Positions 20,906-30,211 of a stretch of 64,000 nt of DNA are shown piece after piece (position 1 is the first letter of the stretch; every line of letters starts with the position of its first letter). Origin of the DNA: Natrononativus amylolyticus. GTDB lineage: Archaea > Halobacteriota > Halobacteria > Halobacteriales > Natrialbaceae. Under the pieces are notes generated by a model, which was not told where the DNA came from, ran no database searches, and worked only from the letters and a program-made list of their open reading frames with translations. A program made the position numbers and the translations under genes. The stretch lies in the NCBI RefSeq assembly GCF_024362525.1, contig NZ_CP101458.1, positions 2,418,001 to 2,482,000 of the forward strand, read 5' to 3'.

Positions 20906-21204
20906 CAGGCCTCACCCCGCGTCGGCTCCTCGAGATCGGTCGCCGTCGCGACGTCCTCCTGCTCGCGAAGCTCCGGCGGCACCTGCGATTCGGTGATCGC
21001 GAACGCGTCGGTCCTGGCGGCGTACACGAGCACGAGGATACCGAAGACGCCCCAGACGGCCGACCAGACGTACATGAGCGACTGTCCGAACACCAGCGTC
21101 GACTCGTTGGCGAGCAAGAGCCCCGGCGGCAGCAGCGCGGCGTAGAACACGACGAGCAACCCCGCGGCGACCTTCCCCTCCGTTCGTGTGGGTAGCGGTG
21201 ACAT
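20905..21204 (-). CDS. DUF3311 small membrane protein, symporter partner
   Basis: A 99-residue protein with two hydrophobic segments (GLLVVFYAALLPPGLLL, about 12-30, and LMYVWSAVWGVFGILVLVY, about 42-62) and an acidic tail. This is the DUF3311 layout, commonly encoded directly ahead of an SSS symporter. The ATG at 21204 has GCTATATACG about 28 bases upstream on the minus strand, so it is probably the first, leaderless gene of a two-gene operon. It is likely an accessory subunit; no activity is known. Confidence 0.8.
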   Translation of the reverse strand: MSPLPTRTEGKVAAGLLVVFYAALLPPGLLLANESTLVFGQSLMYVWSAVWGVFGILVLVYAARTDAFAITESQVPPELREQEDVATATDLEEPTRGEA

Positions 21205-21268
21205 AGAACAGGGATTTGGATAGCAGACGTATATAGCTCCGTGAACGTCGCGCAGCGCTGACGAATCG

Positions 21269-22549
21269 GTGTCCGTCGCTCGAGCCCCAGTGGCCGCAAC
21301 GACCCCCTCGTCGCGTCGAACTCGATCCACCACCGGGGTCGCCGGGACAGTGACTGTCTTTATCCTGGCCTGTCTGGTGACGCCCGAACACGACGTGTCC
21401 GGGATCGGTCTGCGCTACGGCCCCCACCTCGCGGCGCTCAGCGTCGGCTACGTCGTCTTCTCCTACGCGGCGATCCCGGGGGTCGTCGTTCGCGAGTTCG
21501 ACGTCGGCTACACCGCCGTCGGGCTGTTGATGAGCGCAGCCTTGCTCGCGTTCGTCGCCGTCCAGGCGGTGGGCGGACGGCTCGTCGACGACAGGGCGAC
21601 GCTCCCGGTCTTGCTCGGCGTCGTCGTCGCCAACGGCGTGCTCGCGGTCGTCGTTGACCTCGCGCCGACGTTCGAGGCGATGCTCGCCCTCCGCGCGCTG
21701 TGGGGGCTGACCGGCGGGCTGACGGTGACCGTCTGTGCGACCCACATTTCGCGGGTCCACACGGGGGCGACGGCGACCTGGCACCAGAGCATCAACGGGG
21801 CGATGTTCACGCTCGGCGGTGCGATCGCGTTCGTGCTCACACCGCAGGTGGTCGCGGTGACCGGCTGGCTCGGCGTCCACGCCGTCGCCGCGCTCGTCGC
21901 CGCCCCCGCCGCCGTCGCGCTCTGGCAGGACCGTCACCTCAGCGATCGGACGCGACCGCCGGCGGCTCGAGACGCCGGCGACGACCGGGGACCGAACTGG
22001 CGCGCCGTCGTTCGCAACCGCGTCGTGCTCCTCGCGGCGGTCTGTAACGTCGCGACCCTCGGCGCCTACATCACCCTCTCGACGTTCGTGACGGCCTACT
22101 TCGACGACGCGGGGATCGTCGGTCCGCTGAACGCGCTCGCGTTGCTCGTCGCGTCGACGGGCCGTCTCGGCGGCGGAATCGCCGTTCTCCGTCCGGAGAT
22201 CGCTGACGGTCGGGTGATCGCCGGCGCGTCGGGTGTCGGAGTGGCCGCGCTCGCGGCGCTGGCGGCGGGCGTCGACGCCGTTGGGCTCGTCGTGGCACTC
22301 ACGCTGCTCGCGCTCGCGGCGGTTTCACTGCCGTTCGGCGCGATATTCAAAACGACCGCGGGGGCGACCCCCCGCGACGGAACCGCGGTCGCGGTCGTCG
22401 TCGCCGCCGGTAACGCCGCCGCGCTCGTGCTCCCGGCGGTGACGGGGTGGATCCGCGACGCGACCGGGGGCTACGACGCGGCGTTCGCGCTGCTCGCGCT
22501 CGCGAACCTCGCCGCCGTCGCGGCGGCGCTCTCGATCGCCCGACGGTGA
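21269..22549 (+). CDS. major facilitator superfamily transporter
   Basis: A 426-residue protein with about twelve hydrophobic segments in two halves separated by a charged loop (RTRPPAARDAGDDRGPN, about residues 225-245). The segment QAVGGRLVDDRATLPVLLG after helix two or three is an MFS motif-A-like loop. A secondary transporter of the cytoplasmic membrane; direction and substrate are not evident. The start is uncertain: GTG 21269 is the longest reading, and a later start would shorten the unconserved N-terminal 20 residues. It is divergent from the symporter operon. Confidence 0.8.
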   Translation: MSVARAPVAATTPSSRRTRSTTGVAGTVTVFILACLVTPEHDVSGIGLRYGPHLAALSVGYVVFSYAAIPGVVVREFDVGYTAVGLLMSAALLAFVAVQAVGGRLVDDRATLPVLLGVVVANGVLAVVVDLAPTFEAMLALRALWGLTGGLTVTVCATHISRVHTGATATWHQSINGAMFTLGGAIAFVLTPQVVAVTGWLGVHAVAALVAAPAAVALWQDRHLSDRTRPPAARDAGDDRGPNWRAVVRNRVVLLAAVCNVATLGAYITLSTFVTAYFDDAGIVGPLNALALLVASTGRLGGGIAVLRPEIADGRVIAGASGVGVAALAALAAGVDAVGLVVALTLLALAAVSLPFGAIFKTTAGATPRDGTAVAVVVAAGNAAALVLPAVTGWIRDATGGYDAAFALLALANLAAVAAALSIARR

Positions 22550-22553
22550 GCGC

Positions 22554-23444
22554 TCACGACTCGGTCAGCCGGCGCAGTCGAGCGAGTATCGAGCCGTCGA
22601 CCGCGTCTCCGGCACGGGCGAGAATCACCGTCCGCTCGGTCCGGTGGACGACGTCTCGAGCGACGGAGCCGACGAGCCGGCGGTGAAACGCCCCCTGGCG
22701 GGTCGCGCCGACGACGAGAACGTCGTGACCGCCCGCCGCCTCGGCGATCGTCTCGAGGACCGGCCCCTCGCGCACTCGAGTCTCGACCGCCACGGCGGGG
22801 CCGGGAAGCTCCGCCAGGAGGTCGCGGGCGCGTTCGGCGGCGCCGCGAGCCGCGTCCTCGTCGAGATCGGGAGCGGCGACCGAGAGCGCGATCACGGTCG
22901 CGTCGTTTCGCGCCGCGATCGCCTTCGCCGCGACGGCCGCGGGTCTGACGTGGGGGCCGCCGGCGACCGGCAGCAGGATCGAGTCGACGCCGTTGGCTTC
23001 CCGACCGATGCGCTCGACGTAGAGGTCACACGGCGCGCGCTCGAGGAGCCTGTCGGCGGTCGTTCCGAAGACGGCGTCCGTCCGTCCGCGTCCGCGCTCC
23101 CACCCGATTACGAGCGCGCTCGCGCCGGCCGCCGCGACCGCACGCAGCACGCCGTCGGCGACCGACCGACCGACGACGATGTCGCGTTCGACCGTGACGT
23201 CGTCGGGCGCGACCGCGGCCGCGGCCTCGAGCAACTCCCGACTGTCGCCCGAAAACCGCTCGACGATCGTCTCGTCGGCGTACACCGAAAACGGCGAGTC
23301 GTGGGACTTTACGACCACCGTCACGATCCGGACGACGCCGTCGCCGACGCGGGCGAGGTCGCCCGCGGTCCGGACGAGCTGTTCGACGTGGGCGGGGCTC
23401 GCGACGGCGACGAGCACCGGTCCGCCCCCGGTCGGCCCCGACAT
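22554..23444 (-). CDS. tandem universal stress protein (two UspA domains)
   Basis: A 296-residue cytoplasmic protein with two Usp domains. The first (about 8-145) ends with LVIGWERGRGRTDAVFGTT, the second (about 155-280) with LVVGATRQGAFHRRLVGSV; both are variants of the ATP-binding G-x2-G-x9-G[ST] motif. The second fits less well (GATRQGAF). The ATG at 23444 (MSGPTGGGPVLVAVA) is chosen because the domain begins immediately after it. It is convergent with the MFS gene (4-base gap). Role probably nucleotide-dependent stress response. Confidence 0.85.
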   Translation of the reverse strand: MSGPTGGGPVLVAVASPAHVEQLVRTAGDLARVGDGVVRIVTVVVKSHDSPFSVYADETIVERFSGDSRELLEAAAAVAPDDVTVERDIVVGRSVADGVLRAVAAAGASALVIGWERGRGRTDAVFGTTADRLLERAPCDLYVERIGREANGVDSILLPVAGGPHVRPAAVAAKAIAARNDATVIALSVAAPDLDEDAARGAAERARDLLAELPGPAVAVETRVREGPVLETIAEAAGGHDVLVVGATRQGAFHRRLVGSVARDVVHRTERTVILARAGDAVDGSILARLRRLTES

Positions 23445-23575
23445 ACCCTTCCTTCGCGGGGAGAGGACGAATACCCACGGGTAGCCGACGCCGCCGGCGA
23501 CCGGAACGTATCGGTCCGGTGACCATCGTCTCCGCCAACCGGAGCTTTTAGACGGTCGCCGCCAACCAGGGTGCC

Positions 23576-25618
23576 ATGAGCGACCAATCCACACGCTGTC
23601 GGATCGGCGTCGACGTCGGCGGCACGTTCACCGACGTCGTTTCTCTCCGCGGCGGCTCCCTCGAGGTCACGAAAACCCCCTCCACCCCGGAAGCCCCCGA
23701 CGAAGGGGTCGTCGACGGCCTCGAGAAGAGCCGCGAGGGTGGCGACTTCGGGGACGTCGACTTCTTCGCCCACGGGACGACCGTCGCGACCAACGCCGTC
23801 TTAGAGCGCGAGTGGGCGAACACGGCGCTGGTGACCACCGAGGGGTTTAGGGACGTCCTCGAGATCGGCCGCCAGGCCCGCCCCGACATCTACGACTTCG
23901 ACGCGACGAAGCCGGCACCGATCGTCGAGCGCGACCGCCGCTACGAGGTGATCGAGCGCCTCGACGAGCGCGGCGCCGTCAGGACGCCACTCGACGAAGA
24001 GAGCGTCCGGGTGGTCGCCGACGAAATCGCCGCCGCGGGCGTCGACAGCGTCGCCGTCTCCCTGCTCTTTTCCTTCGAGAACGACGACCACGAGCGCCGC
24101 GTCGAGGAACGGCTCCGGGAGGCGGGCGTCGAGGCGTCCTACTCGCGCTCGAGCGCGGTCCTTCCCGAGATCCGCGAGTACGAGCGCACCCTGGCGACGG
24201 CGCTCAACGCGGCGCTCAAACCGGTGATGGACTCGTACATCGGCCGCCTCGAGACCAGCGTCGACGACCTGGGCGTTCCCGCCCCGATGCAGATCATGCA
24301 GTCCAACGGCGGGATCATCGACGCCGGACAGGCCCGCGAGCGGCCGATCAACACCCTGCTGTCGGGGCCGGCTGCGGGGGTCCAGGGCGCCGCCCACGTC
24401 GCCGGGCTCGCCGGCACCGAGGACGTGCTCACGATGGACATGGGCGGCACCTCCTGTGACGTCTCGCTGGTCCGCGGGGGCGAGCCGGTCGTCTCGACCG
24501 ACGTCGAAATCGGCGACTACCCCGTCGGCGTCCCGATGATCGCCGTCCACACCATCGGCGCCGGCGGCGGCTCGATCGCCTGGATCGACGCCGGGGGCGC
24601 ACTTCGCGTCGGCCCCCGGTCGGCGGGTGCGGTTCCCGGCCCGGTCTGTTACGGCCGCGGCGGCGAAGAGCCCACCGTCACCGACGCCCAGCTCCTGCTC
24701 GGACGGCTCGACCCCGACGCCTTCCTCTCGGCGGAGCTCGAGGCCGACGTCGATCGGGTCGAGCGCGCCGTCCGCGAGCGGATCGCCGACCCGCTCGGGA
24801 TGGAACTCGAGGAGGCCGCCCAGGGGATCCTCGACGTCGCCAACGCGAACATGGAGCGGGCGCTGCGGGTCGTCAGCGTCGAGCGCGGCCACGACCCACG
24901 GGAGTTCGGGCTGGTCGCCTTCGGCGGCGCCGGCCCGCTGCACGCGAGCGCGCTCGCGGAATCGCTCGACGTCCCCCGCGTGCTCGTCCCGGCGAGCGCG
25001 GGCGTGCTCTCGGCGCTCGGCCTGCTCATCACCGACCTGGTCCACGACTTCAGCACGTCGATGGTCCGTCGCTGGGAGGAGATTTCGCTCGAGGAGCTTG
25101 CGGACGCATTCGAGCGCTTCGAGCGGAAGGGGCGGGAGCGACTCGCGGGCGCAGACGTCGAGATCGAGCGCGCGATCGATCTGCGCTACGTCGGCCAGTC
25201 GTTCGACCTCACGATCGACCTCCCCGACGGCGGCCTCGACGGGGAAACCCTCGAGGCCGCGGCCGAGCGCTTCCACGCCGAGCACGAGCGCCGGTACGGC
25301 CACGCCTCGCCCGAGGAGCCGCTCGAGCTGGTCACCGCCCGGCTACGCGCCCGCGGGCTGGTCGAGACGCCCGATCTCACCGCCGCGGTCGTAGACGGCG
25401 ATCCCGACGACGCCGTCCGCGACGAGCGCACCGTCGTCTACGACGGCACGCCACACGAGACGCGGATCTACGACCGGGGTCGACTCCCGGTCGGCGCCGA
25501 ACTCGAGGGGGCGGCGGTCGTCGAGGGGCCCGAAAGCACGGTCGTCATCCGCCCGGATCAGACGGCGACGGTCGACGAGTACGGCACCATCGCCGTCGAC
25601 ACGGAGGTGACGCGATGA
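23576..25618 (+). CDS. hyuA: hydantoinase/oxoprolinase A subunit (HyuA family)
   Basis: A 680-residue ATP-dependent amidohydrolase subunit. The N-terminal phosphate-binding loop RIGVDVGGTFTDVVS lies at residues about 8-22, LTMDMGGTSCDVSLV near 285 and GAGGGSIAWIDAGG near 325, as in N-methylhydantoinase A and 5-oxoprolinase. With HyuB it would open a cyclic imide or lactam such as hydantoin or 5-oxoproline at the cost of ATP. It overlaps hyuB by 4 bases (ATGA), indicating coupled translation. The exact substrate cannot be decided from sequence. Confidence 0.92.
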   Translation: MSDQSTRCRIGVDVGGTFTDVVSLRGGSLEVTKTPSTPEAPDEGVVDGLEKSREGGDFGDVDFFAHGTTVATNAVLEREWANTALVTTEGFRDVLEIGRQARPDIYDFDATKPAPIVERDRRYEVIERLDERGAVRTPLDEESVRVVADEIAAAGVDSVAVSLLFSFENDDHERRVEERLREAGVEASYSRSSAVLPEIREYERTLATALNAALKPVMDSYIGRLETSVDDLGVPAPMQIMQSNGGIIDAGQARERPINTLLSGPAAGVQGAAHVAGLAGTEDVLTMDMGGTSCDVSLVRGGEPVVSTDVEIGDYPVGVPMIAVHTIGAGGGSIAWIDAGGALRVGPRSAGAVPGPVCYGRGGEEPTVTDAQLLLGRLDPDAFLSAELEADVDRVERAVRERIADPLGMELEEAAQGILDVANANMERALRVVSVERGHDPREFGLVAFGGAGPLHASALAESLDVPRVLVPASAGVLSALGLLITDLVHDFSTSMVRRWEEISLEELADAFERFERKGRERLAGADVEIERAIDLRYVGQSFDLTIDLPDGGLDGETLEAAAERFHAEHERRYGHASPEEPLELVTARLRARGLVETPDLTAAVVDGDPDDAVRDERTVVYDGTPHETRIYDRGRLPVGAELEGAAVVEGPESTVVIRPDQTATVDEYGTIAVDTEVTR

Positions 25619-27333
25619 GCGGCCCCGACGGCCGAAACGCCGGCAGCGCCGATGCCGGTGGCGTCGATCCGGTCACGCTCGAGGTGATCCGAAACGCCTG
25701 TACGGCGATCGCAGAGGAGATGAACGCGAACCTCATCCGGACGGGTTACTCGCCGAACATCAAGGAGCGCCGGGACTGCTCGTGTGCGGTCTTCGACGCC
25801 GACGGCGACATGATCAGCCAGGCCGAGAACATGCCGGTCCACCTCGGCGCGATGCCGTTTTCGGTGGCGGCGGCCCTCGAGCGCTACCCCCCGGCGTCGC
25901 TCTCGCCCGGCGACGCGGTGATGGTCAACGACCCGTTCCGCGGCGGGGCGCACCTGCCGGACTTGACGCTCGTGACGCCCGTCTATCGGGGGGACGAGCT
26001 GATCGCCATCGCGGCCAACCGGGCCCACCACGCCGACGTCGGGGGCTCTCGCGCCGGCAGCGTCGCGGCCGACTCGACGGAAATTTACCAGGAGGGGATC
26101 CGCATTCCGCCGGTGAAACTGTTCGAGGGTGGCGAGGTCGTCGACGACGTGATGGACCTCATCCTCGCGAACGTCCGCACGCCGGACGAGCGCCGCGGCG
26201 ACCTGCGCGCCCAGCAGGCGGCCAACGAGACCGCCCGCGAGCGCTTACAGGACCTCTCGGAGACGTACGGCACGGAGACGCTCGCCGACGCCATCGAGGA
26301 GATTCAGGACTACTCCGAGCGGCGGATGCGGGCGGCGATTTCCGAGTTACCCGACGGCACCTACGAGTTTTCCGATACCCTCGACGACGACGGACAGGGA
26401 ACCGAGGGAATCGAGATCCGGGCGGCGGTCACCATCGACGGCGAGGAGATCACCGTCGACTTCGACGGCACCGCAGACCAGGTCGCGGGGGCGGTCAACG
26501 CCGTCTTCGCCGTCACCGCGTCGGCGACCTACTACGCCGTGCGGTGTCTCACCGACCCCGACATCCCGCCCAACGAGGGCTGTTACCGCCCGATCGAACT
26601 CGAGGCGCCCGAGGGGTCGGTCGTCAACGCCAGCCCGCCCGCCGCCGTCGTCGGCGGCAACCTCGAGGTCTCACAACGCGTGACCGACGTCGTGCTCGGC
26701 GCGCTCGCCGAGGTCGTTCCCGAGCGGGCGATCGGCGCCTGCCAGGGAACGATGAACAACGTCACCTTCGGCGGCACCGATCCGCGGAACGGTCGGCCGT
26801 ACGCCTTCTACGAGACCCAGGGCGGCGGCTTCGGCGGTCGGGCCAGCGGCGACGGAATGGACGGCGTCCACGTCCACATGAGCAACACGATGAACACGCC
26901 CGCGGAGGTCCTCGAGACGGCCTACCCGCTCTCCGTCGAGCGCTACGAGTACCGCCCCGACACCGGCGGCGCGGGCGAGTTCCGAGGGGGCCTCGGCCTC
27001 CGGCGGGACATCCGCGTGCGCGACCACGAGGCGGCGTTCAGCCTGCTCGCCGATCGCCGGAAACGCGGCCCCTACGGGATCGAGGGCGGTTCCGACGGGG
27101 CGCCCGGTGACGACAAACTGCTCCGAAACGGCGAGGAGGAGTCGATCGACGCGAAGACCGCGCGCACTCTCGAGTCCGACGACGTCGTGAGCATCCGGAC
27201 GCCGGGCGGTGGCGGCTACGGCGACCCCGCGGCGCGCGACCGCGCGGCGATCGAGCGGGATCTCGAGTTGGGGAAGCTGTCGCTCGAGGCGGCCAGAGAG
27301 GCGTACGGGTACGTCCCTGAGTCAGAGGAGTAG
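25615..27333 (+). CDS. hyuB: hydantoinase/oxoprolinase B subunit (HyuB family)
   Basis: A 572-residue partner of HyuA. Family motifs include MISQAENMPVHLGAMPFSV (about 64-82), NDPFRGGAHLPDLTLV (about 104-119), NRAHHADVGG (about 139-148) and ETQGGGFGGRASGDGMDG near 400. The subunit provides the second half of the amidohydrolase active site. The C-terminal HDG-like stretch GGGGYGDPAARD is intact. Possible antisense overlap with a small membrane ORF at 27216-27575 is discussed separately. Confidence 0.92.
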   Translation: MSGPDGRNAGSADAGGVDPVTLEVIRNACTAIAEEMNANLIRTGYSPNIKERRDCSCAVFDADGDMISQAENMPVHLGAMPFSVAAALERYPPASLSPGDAVMVNDPFRGGAHLPDLTLVTPVYRGDELIAIAANRAHHADVGGSRAGSVAADSTEIYQEGIRIPPVKLFEGGEVVDDVMDLILANVRTPDERRGDLRAQQAANETARERLQDLSETYGTETLADAIEEIQDYSERRMRAAISELPDGTYEFSDTLDDDGQGTEGIEIRAAVTIDGEEITVDFDGTADQVAGAVNAVFAVTASATYYAVRCLTDPDIPPNEGCYRPIELEAPEGSVVNASPPAAVVGGNLEVSQRVTDVVLGALAEVVPERAIGACQGTMNNVTFGGTDPRNGRPYAFYETQGGGFGGRASGDGMDGVHVHMSNTMNTPAEVLETAYPLSVERYEYRPDTGGAGEFRGGLGLRRDIRVRDHEAAFSLLADRRKRGPYGIEGGSDGAPGDDKLLRNGEEESIDAKTARTLESDDVVSIRTPGGGGYGDPAARDRAAIERDLELGKLSLEAAREAYGYVPESEE

Positions 27334-27575
27334 GGGGAGTCAGTCGGCCTCTGTGCGCTCGAGGAGTGCGAAACGAAGCCTCCCAGAAGGACGCCGCACG
27401 CAGCCGAGACACCGGCTCCCGCGACGAACCACAGTGAAGGGGCGATGAAATACTGTAATACGACAGACCCAACGAACACACCGAGTGCCCCGAAAAGCGG
27501 GAGCACCAGCAGCGTTCGACGTGGGTGGTCCCATGTCTCGAGGTCGGTCGATAACATCTTATTTCGAATGCTCAT
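27216..27575 (-). CDS. possible small membrane protein overlapping hyuB antisense
   Basis: A 119-codon reading frame whose N-terminal half looks real: MLSTDLETWDHPRRTLLVLP followed by two hydrophobic segments (GALGVFVGSVVLQYF and LWFVAGAGVSAACGVLLGG). The last 40 codons run antisense through the end of hyuB and are Ser/Arg-rich, as expected of a non-coding shadow. Either the protein has gained a junk tail by loss of its stop codon, or the frame is a remnant. No family recognised. The start could be 27575 or the ATG six codons later. Confidence 0.4.
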   Translation of the reverse strand: MSIRNKMLSTDLETWDHPRRTLLVLPLFGALGVFVGSVVLQYFIAPSLWFVAGAGVSAACGVLLGGFVSHSSSAQRPTDSPYSSDSGTYPYASLAASSDSFPNSRSRSIAARSRAAGSP

Positions 27576-27632
27576 AGTAGCAACAGGACGGAACCAGGCA
27601 AAACCGTTCTCATCAGCTTTGTCTCATACCAA

Positions 27633-28667
27633 CTATATCGTATCCAGAATCCCGAGCACGCGCTCCTCCGCCTCTCGGCCGGGGTCGTGCTCGCTTCCGT
27701 CGCGGTCGCTCTCGCGGTGTTCTTCGACGGTTCGTTCCATCGCCGCCTCGAGCGGCGTCGACTCCCATCCCAACTCCGCGAGTTTCGCCGTCGAGAGCAC
27801 GTGCGGGTAGTCGCGGTAGAGGATATAGTCGGCCGCGGAGAGGCCGCCGGCCTCGAGTTCCCGCGGGCCGGCGTGGACGACCTCGACGTCCGTTGCTCGC
27901 AGGTCGCTGCGCTCCCCGCTCGAATCTGCCGTGGCGCCACGCGCCACGCGGGCGATCAGCTCGACCATCTCCTCGAGCGTCACCAGTCGGCGATCCCCCA
28001 CGTTGTACACCTCGCCGGGCTCGCCCTCCTCGGCGACGATCCGGAGGGCGCTCGCGACGTCCTCGACGTAGGCGCGGTGCCAGAGGTTGGTGCCGTCGCC
28101 GGGGACGATCACGCGGTCGTACTCGAGGACGCGGTCGATCCAGAAGTCCAGCCGTTCGGTGTAGTCGTGGGGGCCGTAGACGATGCAAGGTCGAACAGAC
28201 ATGGCGTTGACGCCGCGCTCCGCCGCCGCGAAGACGGCGCGGTCGCCCTCCGCCTTCCGGTTGCCGTAGGTGTCGCTCGAGTCGTCGATCGCCTGCTCGC
28301 TCGAGCAGGGGCGCATCGGCGTCTCGTCCTCCCGTTTGGGAATCTCCTCACGGCCGTAGGCGTCGCCGCTCGAGATGTAGACGTAGGCGTCGACGTCGGC
28401 GAAGATTTCGGTGGCCGCGCGGACGTCCCGCGGGTAGTAGGCCACGCAGTCGATGACGATATCGGGGTCTGCCTCGCTCGCGGCCGCCTCGAGCGCCGAG
28501 TCGTTCGTCCGGTCGCCCTCGATCCGGTCGACCCGGTCGTCGTCGGAAAACGGGTTCTCGTGGTTCCCGCGGTTGAAGATCGTGACGTCGTAGTCGTGCT
28601 CGAGCAAGTCGGAAACGAGGTGGCGGCCGATGAACCGAGTGCCGCCGATGACGAGTGCGTCGGTCAT
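27633..28667 (-). CDS. NAD-dependent epimerase/dehydratase family protein
   Basis: A 344-residue extended/atypical short-chain dehydrogenase. The NAD-binding GGTRFIGRHLVSDL lies at residues 8-21, a conserved YISSGDAYG near 103, and the catalytic Tyr and Lys in DTYGNRKAEGD near 137-147. It resembles the isoflavone-reductase-like/CSP41-type proteins often labelled nucleoside-diphosphate-sugar epimerase in haloarchaea. Substrate unknown. The ATG at 28667 (MTDALVIGGTRF) puts the glycine-rich loop in the standard place. It is divergent from a DUF123 gene remnant just upstream. Confidence 0.85.
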   Translation of the reverse strand: MTDALVIGGTRFIGRHLVSDLLEHDYDVTIFNRGNHENPFSDDDRVDRIEGDRTNDSALEAAASEADPDIVIDCVAYYPRDVRAATEIFADVDAYVYISSGDAYGREEIPKREDETPMRPCSSEQAIDDSSDTYGNRKAEGDRAVFAAAERGVNAMSVRPCIVYGPHDYTERLDFWIDRVLEYDRVIVPGDGTNLWHRAYVEDVASALRIVAEEGEPGEVYNVGDRRLVTLEEMVELIARVARGATADSSGERSDLRATDVEVVHAGPRELEAGGLSAADYILYRDYPHVLSTAKLAELGWESTPLEAAMERTVEEHRESDRDGSEHDPGREAEERVLGILDTI

Positions 28668-28679
28668 GGCGGCTACTGA

Positions 28680-29033
28680 GAGGTTCTGCCGGAAAACGCT
28701 GCCGAACCGGGTCGGCGAACGGTTGCCGGAGGAGCGATCGGACCCGGCGGCTTCGCTCGGGTCGACCGCTACCGCACACTCGCCCGCGGCGAACGCGAGG
28801 CCCGACACTGGCACGTCAACTACCTGCTGGGCCACCCGGAATCGGACCTCGAGGCGGTTGCGCTGTTTCCCGGCGCCGACCGCGAGTGCGAACTCGCGAC
28901 CGAACCCCCCGGCGATCCGGTGTTCGGCGTCGGAGCCTCCGACTGCGACTGCGAGGCGCACCTGCTCTCCGTTCCCGATTCCGACTCGCTCCGGGACGCG
29001 CTCGAGTCCAGCGGTGGCGTCCTCGAGGAGTAA
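28680..29033 (+). pseudogene. DUF123 (GIY-YIG-like) nuclease gene, 5' end missing
   Basis: This open frame has no ATG, GTG or TTG in its first 70 codons, but its product from about 28740 is clearly the C-terminal two thirds of the archaeal DUF123/GIY-YIG family: GPGGFARVDRYRTLARGE, HWHVNYLLGHPESDLEAV, ECELA, and GVGASDCDCEAHL, ending in TAA at 29031. The N-terminal beta strands (the YAYVGSA region) are replaced by unrelated sequence (RRTVAGGAI). An in-frame TGA lies at 28677. The 5' part was probably lost when the neighbouring divergent epimerase gene or a deletion joined here. Confidence 0.75.
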
Positions 29034-29044
29034 CACCCGCGGCT

Positions 29045-30052
29045 TCAGTCCGCGGCTCGCTCCTCGGCCTCGAGCGCCGCATCGGGCGCCTCGCCGCGAG
29101 CGCGGTCGACGGCGACCCGCGCGGTGCCGCTCGTTTCGTCGAAGACGAGGTGGGTGTGCGGATAGGCGATCTCCACGTTTGCGCCCTCGAGCTTCTCCCA
29201 GACCGTTTCGTGGATGTTCGAGCGCATCACCCGCGGCAGATAGGGTCGTTCGACCCAGAAGTTGAGGTCGAGGCGGACGCCGTGGTCGGCGAACGACTCG
29301 ACGAACGCCGTCGGCCGGGCGGGATACTTCGTCTTCCCCATCGCGATGTCCGGACCGCCGTCGATGACCCCCTCCGTCTCGGCGGCGGCGTCCTCGAGCA
29401 GTTCGCGCGCCTCCTCGAGGTCGCCCTCGTAGGTGACCAGGAACTCGATGGAGACGCGGGTGCGCTCGTCGTCCGCGGAGAGGTTCACCACGTCCCGCTC
29501 CCGAATCGTCGAGTTCGGGACGACGAGGAAGGTGTTCTCGAGGGTCCGGATCTTCGTGTACCGGAGGGTGACGTCGACGACGTGGCCGCTCTCCTCTCTG
29601 TCGACGAGCTCGATCATGTCGCCGACCTCGTAGGGCCGGTTCGCGAGGACGAAGAAGCCCCCGACGAAGTCGCTCGCGACCGGCGTGAGGATCACGCCGA
29701 CGACCACAGAGAGGATGGTCACCGAGAGCACGAGTTCGGAGAGTTCGACGCCGAAGATGCCGAGGACGACGAGCACCGCGACCGTCACGACCAGCGCCCG
29801 GAACAGCCGCAACAGGATGTCGGCGACCGACTGGCGCTCGAATCGTTCGACGACCGTCGGGCGGCTCGCTCGCGCGAGGAGCTTCGAGCCGTACCACGCG
29901 CCGAGCAGGACGGCTACTGCGAGCGCCCAGTCTGGAACCGCGTCAGCGGGCTCTTCGATGGCGACGGCGCCGGGAACCGCTCGAACAGCACCGGAGGGGG
30001 TCGCCGTTACCGTCTCCGCGGCGAGTTCGAGTAAGGGTAGCGCGAGTATCAT
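29045..30052 (-). CDS. small-conductance mechanosensitive channel family protein (MscS)
   Basis: A 335-residue membrane channel. Four or so hydrophobic segments occupy residues 1-160; the pore helix and following beta domain read VVGVILTPVASDFVGGFFVL and RPYEVGDMIEL, and the interfacial loop NSTIRERDVVNLS is the standard MscS signature. A cytoplasmic alpha/beta domain and a charged tail follow. It would release ions and solutes on osmotic downshock. The ATG at 30052 (MILALPLLEL) starts directly with hydrophobic sequence; in-frame codons upstream give Ser/Arg-rich sequence unlike coding DNA. It lies 12 bases from the end of the DUF123 remnant, tail to tail. Confidence 0.88.
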   Translation of the reverse strand: MILALPLLELAAETVTATPSGAVRAVPGAVAIEEPADAVPDWALAVAVLLGAWYGSKLLARASRPTVVERFERQSVADILLRLFRALVVTVAVLVVLGIFGVELSELVLSVTILSVVVGVILTPVASDFVGGFFVLANRPYEVGDMIELVDREESGHVVDVTLRYTKIRTLENTFLVVPNSTIRERDVVNLSADDERTRVSIEFLVTYEGDLEEARELLEDAAAETEGVIDGGPDIAMGKTKYPARPTAFVESFADHGVRLDLNFWVERPYLPRVMRSNIHETVWEKLEGANVEIAYPHTHLVFDETSGTARVAVDRARGEAPDAALEAEERAAD

Positions 30053-30211
30053 GGGTGTGCACACACCGGCGAGCGGAAAGGGTGTTGGGCTCGAGGAACC
30101 AGCCCGCGCTCCGGAGCGCCGGGAAAACGGAACGTACATCAGCGGTGACACCATCGTGCCGGCGCGCGTGCACCACGACGTTCACCCGGATCGAGCGGGT
30201 CACGGCAGTAA

